DNA of 64,000 nucleotides, from positions 119,239-183,238 of the forward strand of contig JAKCWW010000050.1 in the NCBI GenBank assembly GCA_026260175.1, read 5' to 3'. Origin of the DNA: Reticulitermes lucifugus (Eukaryota > Arthropoda > Insecta > Blattodea > Rhinotermitidae). Under the pieces are notes generated by a model that saw nothing but the letters and a program-made list of their open reading frames with translations, did not search any database and was not told the DNA's origin. This document shows, in pieces, positions 46,905-58,436 of this stretch (positions within the stretch are counted from its first letter, which is position 1; every line of letters begins with the position of its first letter). A program made the position numbers and the translations under genes.

Positions 46905-47015
46905 GGAAATTCTTCTTGGAATGCTTCACCCTGAAGATGAAGAAATTATTATCCTTCGAAATTTCGGGAAAGACTTGCAAACAGACACAACGTCACATCC
47001 TAGAAGACTTGAAAC
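46905..47015 (+). repeat. FB-family copy, single arm
   Basis: CACCCTGAAGATGAAGAAAT is followed by CCTTCGAAATTTCGGGAAAG and CAACGTCACATCCTAGAAGA. This is the same module order (core, then TCACATCC.AGAAGAC arm) as the complement of the copies at 33.2 and 57.9 kb. No inverted partner is present. Confidence 0.6.
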
Positions 47016-48670
47016 TTCTAAGTGCTTTCTTTATTTCATCTGAATTTTTTCCGACAAGGTTTTGATTCTTATACTCATAGGTTACTTGAGCTTATTTTGC
47101 TGTCAAATTAATTTGTGTTAGAAAGCTTTACAGCAAGATGGAGTCAGCATATGAAAAACAGTGTTTATAATTATCACCTCAGTTGCAGTTTTTGGATTGA
47201 TAGTAGTCAGGGAATTTGGCATATCTTACAATGTAGGCTCTTCACCAAGTTCTGGTCTCGTATATATTTCTTATCATAAAGTGTTGGGAATATGATTCAC
47301 AGCTTGAATTTTCCATTTTATATAGAAAAATTTAGCTACTTGGAGGATTTCATGATTGCGTTTTGTAGATATGACATGCATTATTTTAAATCATTCAGAC
47401 AAAGAGGCTCATTTAAAATCCACATTAAATTTAGGTTTTAATAATCTCGCAATAGACCGCAATGTGCTGCCCTATATTAACAGGAACATAAACTTCTGCT
47501 GACAATAAGAACGATGTGTTGGTGAAGCAAGTACTAAGTGGATATTCACATATTTGTATAATAAATTCGACATTAATTTTTGTTCTGAAGACAAATAAAC
47601 TTTTCTTTTAATAATTGCTGCAGTAATGCAAAGATTGTACGAAGAAATGATGCATTGAACTTCATATTACATATCAAGCAAACTTTTGCTTCTCAAATAT
47701 CGCAGGCTGGTGATTAAATTCTGTTCTCAAAAGAAGCATGTCCTGGCTAGAAAGATATATTAAACAGTCTATAAGTCTGTTCTTTGTCGGTCATTGACTC
47801 GTGGGTTTTCAAGTATGACTTTTCTAATTCCGTTTTTGCTCTTTCGCAATATTATAAAAGACGTTACACACTGCAACTCGTAAGAGTAGGCAATTTCTTA
47901 TTTGCTTCGTTTAAAAATTGATATTCATCTTCAGTCTATAAACGTTTTAAAGCAAGAAGTTTGATGTCTTTCCTCTAGTACGGGATCATGTACATGTAAT
48001 ATTTTGTATTTTTTTAAAAATGTTTTAAGCAACACAGCTCTAGAAACTGTGTACATAGTTATGTGCATGCGATCTGTGCATTTGCCATCGTATAGTAATG
48101 TCAATAAAATGCTCACAGAGTGCAGGTTAAAATTTCGTGGGTGGTACTCGGCTTTCGTCTTCATAAAGCGGGATGTTTGTGTAGGATACACTAATAAAGA
48201 GGTAAATAGGCGCTTTCTGGGAAGGAAGTTAGAGAAGACGATGTAGCATATATATATATATATGCACACTCACACTGACATTTGTTTTACAGACGTGAAA
48301 ATTTATAAAATTTTTTATTTCAAACACTCTGAAGTCTAACATAAAACCATTTTCCTAAATTCGGTGAATAGGGATGTTTGCAAAGTCATTATACTCTAGT
48401 GGAATTTCTGAGTTTGTGTGTCCCTCGCTTATTAGCGAATATGTTCTATGAAACATGAAGTAGAAGTACGTCACGTAGCGTACAGTGTTAAACAGTAAGC
48501 CAGAAACAAAACTGTATTTTAAAATGTCCCTGACCGGAGAAGCTTTTCGCAGCTGTACGTGTTGCCAAATGTTGTTAGGGGTTTTCTTATTCACTACAGT
48601 TTGGTAGTGTTTAAATTTGCAGGTAGGCTCCCATACAGCTGCTGTGTACGTGTATTTCCATCGATGACAG
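47016..48670. other. Stretch with no recognised gene
   Basis: Opposed frames of 112 (minus, 47931-48269) and 80 codons (plus, 48004-48246) overlap and show no domain. A short TA tract lies at 48248-48263. Confidence 0.35.
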
Positions 48671-48869
48671 CCAGTGGCGTAGATAAAACCTCCGCAGACC
48701 CTGCGATGTAGGAGTCACAGTAGGTGAGGGAGAGAAAAAACGTAAGGAATACTGAAATTTGTTGTGGGTTCTTTCGGACGGGATTTTGTTCTTCTGACAG
48801 AAGGCAGTACTAAGGAGCCCTCTCATGAGATCTGGAAGTAACTCCGCTAAGAATAATTATCGAGTTGAT

Positions 48870-48880
48870 GGGGGGGGGGG
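48870..48880. repeat. Poly-G run
   Basis: Eleven consecutive G inside the 3' part of the decayed hAT element, a likely sequencing or assembly weak point. Confidence 0.85.
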
Positions 48881-48929
48881 TTGGGACCGGTTATTTACGA
48901 CCCTGGTGACAGCGCCATAAGTGTCATTA

Positions 48930-50048
48930 TTTTGTAATGTGTTTATCTACATTTGTAACTGCACTGGAACCTGAACAATGCCAATGGTAAAAGGATTTTA
49001 GAATACTTGTAATTCTTTTCTCCTCTTGTGTAGATATTCGAATCTTGAAGAAAGTTCATTTTGTAACTGGTGAGTGATGCCAAAGAACATGTCTTTCAGT
49101 GGCTGCTAATCTCCTGGGGAGGTGCAAGAGTCTAAACGTGTTTCGCAGTAAGGAAAGTGGCTAAGATGTTTATCGCTGATGTATTTGTGCTGAAGGATAA
49201 TTTCGCTTCAAAGTCCTTCACACTAGAAAGCATTTCATTTAGTAATTTATATTTCCCATAAAGTTTCGTATTGAGCTTTGTAAGATAAGTTATGTCCAAG
49301 TAACCCATTTCTCATCAGGTAGCTGTCGGTCGTGTCCCGTCTTTAATACCTATGTTCCATTTCACAAAAGAAAAGTTCTACTCAGCCAGCTCGCTGTCAC
49401 TCAGTATAAAGGATTGTCATATTCTGTACCGATTTCTTCTAGAAATGTTGAAACTTACTGTTGTTCAAAACGTTACGTCGAGTATAATGCACTATTAAAA
49501 TTACAGTGTCCATAACTTCTTTCGTCGCCGCTAATGAAATAATATTGCAAAACAGTGCTCCTTGACAAATAATTCAGTGAAATGCAATCAGATTTTCAGA
49601 GTTCATGTGCATAGCTTCCTCGCTGATAGTCATACCGCGTCGGTCTTAAAGCTATCTTAAAGCCATAAATCTTGCTGAAAGCATCCGTTGTCACCCTTGT
49701 TATTTTTTTCCAGCCCAGTTACAAAGAAGCAAGTGTTTCCTTCATTTTCAGGAAAATATCTTCCCCAGTCGTGGTGCGTTTCAGGCCGCATGAAATGTAC
49801 CACAAATACGTGAATTTTCTGCATAAACTAATAATTTTTTCATGAAAATGGAAGGTACAATTACTGTTCATGTCAGGAATAAATACCATTAAATGCGCAG
49901 TGCCTGTGATATTACTTTCATCCATTTCGAGTGCACGAAAATCAATTAGCTTTGTCTGTAATTTAAGTTGTGGCATTCTGGAGAGTTGATTACACATAAC
50001 TTCTTTGTTTAAATTTGTTTGCTTAGAGTTCCGTGTAGACAATACCAC
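48930..50048 (-). pseudogene. hAT transposase, ZBED5/SCAND3-like, frameshifted
   Basis: Minus-strand blocks appear in the right order for a hAT transposase. 50048-49722: ALEMDESNITGTAHLMVFI with the catalytic-type Asp in MDES, then TTTGEDIFLKMKETL. After a stop: LGWKKITRVTTDA, matching the TTDGAPSM block. Next frame, about 49600-49440: ENLIAFH, a stop, IICQGALF, ATKEVMDTVILIV, matching FHCIIHQEALC...VMDTVVKTVN. Then LEEIGTEYDNPLY and TASWLSR, matching EVRWLSRG. Then 49308-49140: GYLDITYLTKLNTKLYGKYK and VKDFEAKLSF, matching the helical domain before the C-terminal dimerisation region. At least three frame changes and several stops make it non-functional. Host genes such as ZBED5 derive from this family, but nothing here suggests domestication. 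Confidence 0.8.
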
Positions 50049-50558
50049 GGTCTCTTGTATCCCTAAGAACGGCTGCTTATGTATTTCTTAATTCAACATT
50101 AACGGACTGTTTACTTGTTATTCAACGTATTGTCACTTTTTCAGTAACTCACACTTGTGAATTGCTAAAAATTATGTCACGAACTTTTGTAACGTTAACA
50201 TGAATGAAGTCCGTTCCCTTGTTACAAACCAGTTGCATATCTTCTGATAATTTATTTTTAAATTTGGCAATGTTTTTGTTTAAGTAATGTCTAAAACCGA
50301 GCTGTATTATATCTGTACACTAACCACTGGCTTACAGTATTGTTTTCTTCTGTACTCTTTAATTATTAACAAAATTCACAGTTTCAAATTCTCAGTACTT
50401 GAAATAGTGTATGCTTTGTACCATGTAATTATCAAAAAATGGTTCACTTTTTAATAAATGTTTCTTCTGTTTGTTACTTTATTTCTAATTTGAAATGAGT
50501 GCTGAAGGGAATATAGAGTAACATTTATACATTTACGTATCAGTATGTTGCGCATTGA

Positions 50559-50740
50559 CCGATCCCCATAGCTGTGCGTTCTAAGGCGTAGAACTGCAGA
50601 CGCTTGAACTTTGGGACTGCGAGTTCGAATGCCGCCGAGGGCATGGGTGTTCCTCTCTTGTGTTTTTTGTGTGTTGTGTAGGTAATGGCCTCTGCGATCA
50701 CTCGTTCAGATGACTCATACTGTGTGTGTGTGTGTATGTG
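50559..50740 (+). mobile_element. SINE-1 (tRNA-Leu-like) with (TG)n tail
   Basis: The head is CCGATCCCCATAGCTGTGCG and then TTCTAAGGCG; the B box is GAGTTCGAATG (50621-50631). The body CTCTCTTGTGTTTTTTGTGT and GTAATGGCCTCTGCGATCAC parallels the copy at 63860 (CTCTTATGAGTGTTGTGTTT, AGAGGTCTCTGCGTCGA). It ends in TGTGTGTG (50720-50740). Confidence 0.78.
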
Positions 50741-50834
50741 TCTACTTTTTGTGATTTAGAAACTTCAAAACGAGGCGGCATAAGGTCGATTTAGGCTGTT
50801 GAGTCCCAGGAGAAAAGAAAATGTTGTGCAGTAA

Positions 50835-50965
50835 GTCGGGATAAATCAGTCGACACAGCGACTAGGCTGCGGACCGGAGGAACGAGGGAACCACAGATTC
50901 AGCGTCCAGGCCGGTTCTGGGACTCACCCAGCTTCCTGTCCGATGGGTGGAGATCCTTCCCTAGG
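50835..50965 (+). mobile_element. SINE-3, 3'-truncated or degenerate
   Basis: CACAGCGACTAGGCTGCGGA is followed by GGGACTCACCCAGCTTCC. These match the head-to-middle part of the SINE-3 at 29.0 kb (GTGACTAGGCTACGG, GGGACCCACCCAGCACTC). Confidence 0.6.
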
Positions 50966-51044
50966 ATTTAAATTTTGAATAAAATTAGCTGAAAATTTTA
51001 GTTAGAATAAAAAGGAAAATTTTAAAAGTTTTCCAGTGTTTAAT

Positions 51045-51270
51045 TAAGCACTACGCCATGAAGACGTAAAGGGGAGTGGAAATATAGCTCCACGCGTTAT
51101 TCACCTTGGCGCTATCCGCTTTACTTCCAAGGGATGAGTCTCCAGAACCCATTGAATAAGAGGCTGATAGGAGCCTTTCGGGAAGCTTTGCCCCCCTCAA
51201 GAACAGAACCCCGATTTCCCTGTCTTGCAGCCTGTAACCAAGCAGCTATACTAACAGCAGTCTAGGAGCA
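51045..51270 (-). mobile_element. SINE-3 copy, inverted relative to 50835
   Basis: In plus orientation CATGAAGACGTAAAGGGGAG is the 3' end, AACCCATTGAATAAGAGGCT the middle, and CAAGCAGCTATACTAACAGC the complement of the head. It lies tail to tail with the copy at 50835, about 80 bases apart. Confidence 0.6.
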
Positions 51271-53979
51271 GAGCATAAAAATATCATAAAATATTGAATA
51301 TCTTGGGAATTATAATATAATTTTTACTAATATCTGATTTTGATGTTATTTGGCATTACTTTCTTGTGGGGTGTATACATCTCTGCATGCATTCGTAGCA
51401 AAATTATGCATTTCAGATATGATTATTTGAGAATGTTGCATATAACGTAATTATTCTTTATTCAGTTCTTATTCGTCCGTGATGAAATTAAAATTACTAA
51501 TACAAAACTGAGTTAAATTGTTTGTGTCTACTTCACCTAATGCTTGCATACGCATATGTACATACCAAAGGGATTGTGTAGATCTCTTGCCAATGGTCTT
51601 CAATATACATACATATTTGTGTATAAGAAATTACATGACTACTGTATATAAAAATTGCACGCGTGAACACTCACGGACTATTCATTCATACATATATATA
51701 TAGAATCATAGAGATGGGTACGTATGTGTACAGGAAACTGCTCATATCAGTTATAGGTTGGTTATTCCTGTGCTGAACGATCTAAAGCCGCCCGGTCTCC
51801 GCCCACATAGGAAGATCTCAGCTTCATATCCCGTCGATGCATGTATATTTGTCCATGTTTCCTGTATCATGCTGCCCAGTTTATTTGGAGGATTTGCGAT
51901 GTGTCTTTTCACTCTAGGGTAATTCCAAAATTTTAAAGGATTCTTTGTGTCTGAATTAAGCAGACCCATGACCAGAAGGGAAAATCCGTGAGAGACCAAG
52001 AAGCAGATTATACATATGTACTCTCATACTTCTCGTGTTGCATTTAAAAGTGTCTTGTAGTTTTATCTGTATCAACTACACACGTGTTTATTTATTTCAA
52101 AATTTCTTCAAGGTGTTAAAATTCTACATTAACATTTAATAAACTAATGAATTAATATTGCATAAATTTTTTCTTCGAAATTTCAATGCTAATAATAACT
52201 ATATTTGTTACAACTTTGGCACAACGAAGTGGTGTTGCGATTTCTTGTTAACACTGTCATGTACGATTCAATTAATTAAGTTTAATTTAATGAAAACTTT
52301 ACATTATGTCGCATTACATATCTCATTTCTTAATACCCGCCTCTATGTAACAAAGAAAATTATTTCGCTTTTCGAACAACTTCTAATGTAAACGAAATGT
52401 AGTCAGCTGAACGAAACAAATTAAATCAAATAACAGCCTTGCTAGCTGATCAGCAGAAGTCTGAACAAGTGCTGGGGATGGGAGACATCTGTGGTTGGTA
52501 CTTGAGATAAGGACGAAGAAATGGAGTCCATTAAAATACAGAGCAGGCGTGCCTTTACAACTGTCACCTCATATAATCATGGGGCTTTTGTCGTAGCGAT
52601 CCATCATTGTGTTATTGCTCAAACAGGCAGTGCGATGGGGACGGGGGAATTGACGAAGGAGAAATGAAGCGGCAAGTAACTTCTGTCACGGTATCCATCA
52701 AGCCGTGGAAGGAAGTCTTTTTTGCTGTCTCTGTAGATGATATCAGAAGAAACCACCATGAATGCTGCTCCGATGCCTGTTCGAGTCTAATTTGAAGCTT
52801 CTTCTATCTCTCATTCTTGTTCTTCTGGGTGGAGGAAATATGTGATTCATTCATTCATCAGTTTCATGCAACTGGGTTTGTTGTACAGCAGATTGGAACT
52901 GTTTTCTTGCGGTGTAAGAAACTAATATTTGAAGGAAAAATGTTTTCTTATTACGTAAATTAAATTCAAATGTGAAAAACAAACACCATCTTTGTAAAAC
53001 AAAGTTTGATTTTAATTCAATAAATAGAGGGTTTTATGCGCATTAAGTTAGAAAACATTTTGATGTGAACTCCTGAAGATGTTTAAAATAGAGAAGGTAC
53101 ATGCATGGTGATTGTGAAATGAAATAACGTAACCTAACATAAAAATATTACGTTGTATTTGACGACTTTACAATAATTATATTCAACAATCAAAGTCATT
53201 CTTTGGTGAATTAAGTTTTAGCACGTTTCACAATTTTGTGTTAAAGAGATATTCGTGATGCATGGATGAAGGTTAATATTTAGACTACAAAACGACTTCC
53301 AGCATAATTATTTCGAAAATCAGAGATCAGTAAATAAGTGACAGCTTTACTGAAATGTCTCTTTGATTATAAAGAAAGTAAACAGTGACAATGACAGAAT
53401 GGTGGATTAGTGAAAATGTAATATTTATTAGAGTCCTGTAAGCGGTACAGAATTATGGGACCAGTATAAAATAAATTCAAATCTTCTGACTCCGCCATGT
53501 GTTCAGTTTTACTGTACGTAAGGATGGAAGCAGTGACAAAGGACATCAGAACTTCGTCTTCAGATCCTGCAGGCCGAGACATCGGTAAAACGTTTGTGCA
53601 CTCTGTCCTGTAGTCATTTAATATTTAAAGTGAAGTTGCTCAAGTCAGATAATTTGGACATGTAGATTGTGGCCCTGCGGTAAAGGGACTGTACACGTAC
53701 GTATCCATGTACCTAATTTTAGTAGAATTTGAGACTGAGAGTTTGGTCGACTCTTGCATTATCTAATGAGAATTTTCATCTGCGTGAGCTATGTGGAATT
53801 AAATGATAGGACGAGTGAACTTTATGACTTGGAAGAATTTGGAAGCATTTGGAAGAGCTGTCGAAGAAACCTCCTTCGGTCCGTTTTAAAGTAATGTATT
53901 AATTAGTTAAAGAGCTTAAAAATATGTGTTTGAAAATTGGCGTTTCCCTAGCGACACAGAAAAATTACAAAGGAACTGT
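51271..53979. other. Long stretch with no recognised gene
   Basis: Frames of 62-82 codons were examined and none shows a known domain: 51751-51999 minus, 52607-52795 plus and 53367-53582 minus. The last begins MSRPAGSEDEVLMSF and has a protein-like start context but no support beyond that. Confidence 0.3.
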
Positions 53980-54070
53980 AATAATAGCTACTCCCCAAAT
54001 ATAGATTCGAAACCGGGACATTCAAAATACGTAATATCACGTGACTACTGAACCACAACATTGAGTGCCT
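53980..54070 (-). mobile_element. Possible SINE head
   Basis: The minus strand has TTGTGGTTCAGTAGTCACG and, about 35 bases on, CCCGGTTTCGAATCTATATT. These are plausible A and B boxes. No body was assigned. Confidence 0.4.
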
Positions 54071-54564
54071 TGAATTCTGAAATATCCGTGACTATTAGCC
54101 CCACCCTTCCCATGCTCAGGCCTTCATTCCTGGAACACATCGCTGCGCAGCTTTAAAAAGCTGCAAATGACAATGATTTAAACTCTGTCCAGTAGAAGGT
54201 TGCGTAGCAAAGTAGTTGTGACGCATTAATTGGACTTCCACCTGTTCTGCGTGTTAACAAAGCCGTGTCTCCGTGCTCCTCACTCCTTCACTCAAAGGAA
54301 GTTAAATCCAAAGCCTACGCCCTGTGACAACCGACATTTCTGACCGTAACAAAGTGAAGGAACAGAAGAACAAGATGGCTAGTTCAGCGACACCTGCTGT
54401 AGATCGATTTTCATTCATGTGTCCAGATAAAACTGAGCAGGCTTAATGCAATAAATACAGTGATACATGGTTACAGTCAATCTGCTCTTTTATCTATTAT
54501 AGAATACGTAATTAAATGTAACATTATGAAGGTTACTGTCGTCTTGAATAGGACGCCACTTGAT
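54071..54564. other. Stretch with no recognised gene
   Basis: Nothing seen apart from the start of an open frame that runs into the FB-family copy. Confidence 0.4.
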
Positions 54565-54740
54565 TTTGTGGACACGTGCCAACTTTTCGGAAAAACCTAC
54601 TGCCTCCATTTTCGCCTCTTCTACTTTGAAGAAAGCTTCGGCAGGTTTCTTCGAAATGGTGCTACCCATCTACGGAACTACACAGTGTCATACCCACAAA
54701 GACAGAATCTTTGTAATCACTCTCCTCGAACCTTGTATCT
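54565..54740 (+). repeat. FB-family copy, diverged
   Basis: CTTCTACTTTGAAGAAAGC, TTCTTCGAAATGGTGCTACC, CTACGGAACTACACAGTGTC and CAAAGACAGAATCTTTG fall in the order and spacing of the core and arm of the copy at 46.9 kb. Overlapping open frames of 112 and 89 codons here come from the repeat, not a gene. Confidence 0.5.
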
Positions 54741-55937
54741 CACAACGAAATCTCTGTTCCTCAAGACATTCGGTTACGTATCTGCTGGCAAAGCCTGAAA
54801 TGGATCTCTGTATTTCAGTCTTAATATAACTCGGTAACTCGGTAACTAAGGCATCGGTTACGGGTACGGACAAGGTTATATTTCTGGCTAAGGGCAGGGA
54901 TTTTATCTGCATCGTTGTGTCCAGTTCGGCTGTGAGTCTGCCCGGTCTCTGGAGTGTGTTTCACTGAGAACAAAACGACCCAGAAATGATACTGACAACT
55001 TATGTTAATTAGCTTTCGATGGTTTATTGTAATACATGTGACGTATTATTACCTTGTTGATTATCTCCGCTAGTTTTTAACTGATGCAATATGCAATGCC
55101 CAAAACTTGTCACATGCTTTACTTAATGTTGTCTAGTGGCGAGTTTGAAAATACCTCGACCTTGAGTCCAACCTGAAAGCCCAGTTTATTTCAGTCCCCT
55201 ATTTACATATTTAGAACGAAATAAAATTTTATATGTTGTCTTGGACTGCTATGTTTTGGCGACTTCAGGAAAGAACACGCTATAAATTTCTTTATTTCAT
55301 TTCCTGTTATTGAAGCATCTTTGCTGTAAGGGCAACAGTTTATTTTAACCTGAGTTGGCCAGGGTAAATGTTTGCCTAAGGACCGAATGACGTCTCAGAT
55401 ACACGGTGACTGAAATACAGTTTCCTTGAACTGCTTGTAGCAAATCGAACCGTGAGATGCAATATAAGTTCATTTTAGTTGACTCTTATAACCTCATGTG
55501 CAGTCCATTATACATATATGTCCTATAAGCTGTTGTTACTTACGAGCGTGACAATGGGCTTACAGCAAGTCACATTGTATCAGATAAAGCATGAGGTTGT
55601 CACGGAATTTTATTAGAACTTTTGTTGCCTACAGACAGGTGTTCCTGTCATATGGTTAAATTTTTTATGAATTGAGATAGTTCCAATCAGTGTATGGGCT
55701 GGACGACCATGAAATCGGAGTTCCATTTCGAGTAGGGGCAAGAAAGTTCTCCTTCCTTCACGTAATCTCTTCGACGTTCTTAGTTTTCCAGACTGTATAG
55801 TGGCCACTTGTAAAATCGAGAAACAGAAAATAACATTGCCTTTCAGATTGCTTTCTCATGGGAACAGACGCCGAGCAGTCTGGTAGAGAGCTATAAAAGT
55901 TTCGGAATTACTTTTGTCTCCGTCTTAAATCATGTAC
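54741..55937. other. Stretch with no recognised gene
   Basis: A 64-codon minus frame (55613-55807) lacks a domain. GAGCTATAAAAGT near 55890 is TATA-like and lies just upstream of the next FB-family core. Confidence 0.35.
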
Positions 55938-56015
55938 CCTGAAGAAAGAAGCAGTAGACTAATCCGAAACGTAGGAATTTTCCATCGTATGCACAACGTC
56001 ATATCACTGTAGGCT
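55938..56015 (+). repeat. FB-family core and partial arm
   Basis: CCTGAAGAAAGAAGCAGTAG, AATCCGAAACGTAGGAATTT and CACAACGTCATATCACTG reproduce the core and the start of the arm seen at 46.9 kb. Confidence 0.55.
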
Positions 56016-56029
56016 ATGTTGTATATACA

Positions 56030-56057
56030 TTTATTTATTTAATTATTTATTTATTTA
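56030..56057. repeat. TTTA microsatellite
   Basis: Short TTTATTTA tracts with one interruption. Confidence 0.7.
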
Positions 56058-57823
56058 CTGCAGTAACAACCTCAGATCTTACGCAATATTAAAACGGCTA
56101 CTGCAGAAATAAGTGTCAGTGTTGTGAACTTGAATAAAGTATTGCAAATAACGCAGGTGTTCGAACGTTTGCCTTTATAACGCCCTTCCCTTTAAAGTGG
56201 CTTACAACTGGAAGGAAAGGAGTCTTGTATTGCGGTAGGGCAGGAAATATATACGTTTCTTTTACTAGAGAATTATCTGGATTTAATATTAAAAGAATCT
56301 GCTGTTGTATTTGGGTTTTTAGTTACGATAATTCCACCTGAGTGTACAAAGAGTGTAGAGTTGTTTGAAGACAGAGATATATATGTGTGTGCTCATCTTT
56401 CCTACTTACGCAACTCATTGGGCTTTAAACTGAAGTATTTATCGTTGAACCTAAGGGAATACTCTTGTTTGTGCTCGTTTGCACTCTACACGGTTCCAGT
56501 CTGCGTCTGCTCTTTTATTCTCCAGATAGATTTAGTGCAGGCAACACTGGGGTATTTTTACACCTCGAAAATACCGTGTTATGTTTTCTCTCCATAATTT
56601 ACAATTAAATGTGAGAAGGCTGGTGGAGACACATTTTTCACTCAGTGTAAAATAACAGCTTATATTTTCGTCCCCATATTTTATAATTTAAAATTGTGAT
56701 ATGTGTAAGAACATAAGTGAAAACTACGCTCGTGAATAGGGGAAAAAGCTGCTGAACGTGAGCTTTGATTCAGAGCTTGTCCTAATTTGTATGTTCTAAC
56801 TGTTCTTTCTTGAAGGTCTCGAGGTTTGGATTAGCCGATTTCAGAGCGATGTCTTTTCACGCACTGAGTCAGGTCTCATGTTAAAGTATAGCACTGCACT
56901 GTTTCTGCCGGCACTACAATGTTAGTAATAGCGGCACCTTCTTCCTTTGAAGAATGAAAGTAGAACCAAAATGGGCATTAATTTACCTGGTTGGCTTCGC
57001 GAATACCGCCACATTATCTTCCAGGAAAAATAATTTTTAGGTTTTCTCTGCCAACCAATGAAACCTCGTCACTATCATTCCATTTCCGGGGGCAGAATGG
57101 CAATGTTGGCCACTGGCTGTTCCTCTAAATATATTCATATCCACTTGCATCTTCCCTTAACTGGTAGAGGCCAACACGGGCAAAGAAATAACTAGAGATA
57201 TGTAACAACAACAACAACAGCAACAACAACAAGAGAATATTTTTCAAAACAGTACCCTGAATCATGCTGCCTTACAGATCACTAGTCAAAGGGTTGACAT
57301 TAATCAAGCCTGTGATGGGCATATGACTTTCAGTCAATGCTCTTAGCAAATGACACGTCTTCCCACGAATCTTGTGCTATAACGGGATGACGGTGTGAAA
57401 ATCAAGACACTCCGTCCATTGTGCCTTTCTAACACTGTGTCGCCGTAACATCAAGCGCGTTATACAGACACTGGTTTCATAGAAAGTACTGGTGCTTCTC
57501 ATGTTACTCATAGATATGCGAAGCTTAAAGTCTGTTCCTACAAATGCTCTGTGTCATGGGCACTGATAACAGTAACGGCCTGATGCCTGCAGATAACGGA
57601 GTACAACTTACGTAAGTTACGACCGATTTCTTCGACATCCTTTCTCATCATTTATTTGCTGCACATCCTATCATTTGACACTGTATATAGACATAGTTCC
57701 ATTCAAATTTCGTAAAACTTTAATTATATCTGATCGTTCCAAAAAGCAGAAATACCAACTTCTAGGAGCGACAGAATATAATTTCGTCCAAGGTCCTGAA
57801 ATTTTGTGCAGTGAAAATCAAAT
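56058..57823. other. Stretch with no recognised gene; AAC tract
   Basis: A 78-codon plus frame (56361-56597) has no domain. An (AAC)n tract with one AGC unit lies at 57203-57232. Confidence 0.4.
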
Positions 57824-57930
57824 GAGACCTTCGCTCTTCTGGGATGTTAGGGAGCGTAGGTTGGTGGTAGTTGGTTACTGACGTTTCGGGACAACCTGTC
57901 GGACCCATCTTCAAGTGTCGTGCAGTCCAC
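57824..57930 (-). repeat. FB-family copy, single arm and core
   Basis: In plus orientation the arm is CGCTCTTCTGGGATGTTAGG (57831), then GGTAGTTGGTTACTGACGTT, TCGGGACAACCTGTCGGACC and CATCTTCAAG. This is the cleanest non-inverted copy. It shows that the arm and core belong together even when the second arm is missing. Confidence 0.7.
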
Positions 57931-58128
57931 GTAGAATGATGGGAACTTGTCATTTACGTACATTTCATGTTACAGCAGGCCGTTTTTGGTTTCGTTCATG
58001 AAGTAGCATTAGGGGAAGTGAATGTGCCTGTTTCTGCACCTTCCGTGCGAATGTTGAGAGCTCCGATATTATTAAAGGAGGGATTTCGATTACATTTTGG
58101 GTTAGGAAGTCAAAATTAAAAGCTGTAG

Positions 58129-58427
58129 TTTTTTCTTTTTTTTAAGAAGGGCCCCGTAGCAGATGCTACGGACGCACCGCAGCCTTGAGGCTGCTTGTGC
58201 AACCCTGTGATGAAGATGAGAGAAAGATGGTCAGTTTTTTTCACTTTTCCAAGTAATGGAGCACCGTTGGAATGAAACTAACAGGGGAAAACCGGAGGAC
58301 TTGGGAGGAAAAACCTGTCCCAGTGCCACTTTGAAAACCACAAATTCCACGTGGACTGACCCGGGGTCGAACCTGGGCCTCCGCGGTGGGAGGCCAGCGA
58401 CTAACCGCCTAAGCCATGGCACGGCCT
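58129..58427 (-). mobile_element. SINE-2, full length, with target-site duplication
   Basis: The head is at the right (GGCCGTGCCATGGCTTAGGC on minus). The T-rich tail end is at the left. Perfect 9-mers AAGCTGTAG lie at 58120-58128 and 58428-58436. Confidence 0.9.
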
Positions 58428-58436
58428 AAGCTGTAG

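Larger units (their letters stand above)
48671..50329 (-). mobile_element. Decayed hAT transposon
   Basis: The transposase remnant at 48930-50048 is bracketed by CCAGTGGCGTAG at 48671 and, inverted, CTAACCACTG ending at 50329. hAT termini typically begin CAGTGG or similar. Flanking octamers GATGACAG (48663-48670) and GCTTACAG (50330-50337) match at 6 of 8 positions, consistent with an aged 8-bp duplication. The boundaries are inferred; the termini match over few bases. Confidence 0.5.

Noticed and set aside
54460-54829. Overlapping 112- and 89-codon plus frames
   Set aside because: The region matches the FB repeat family; the frames are not independent evidence of a gene.
57873-57916. A functional hammerhead ribozyme
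   Set aside because: One base too many before helix II and no convincing helix I; reported only as partial resemblance.
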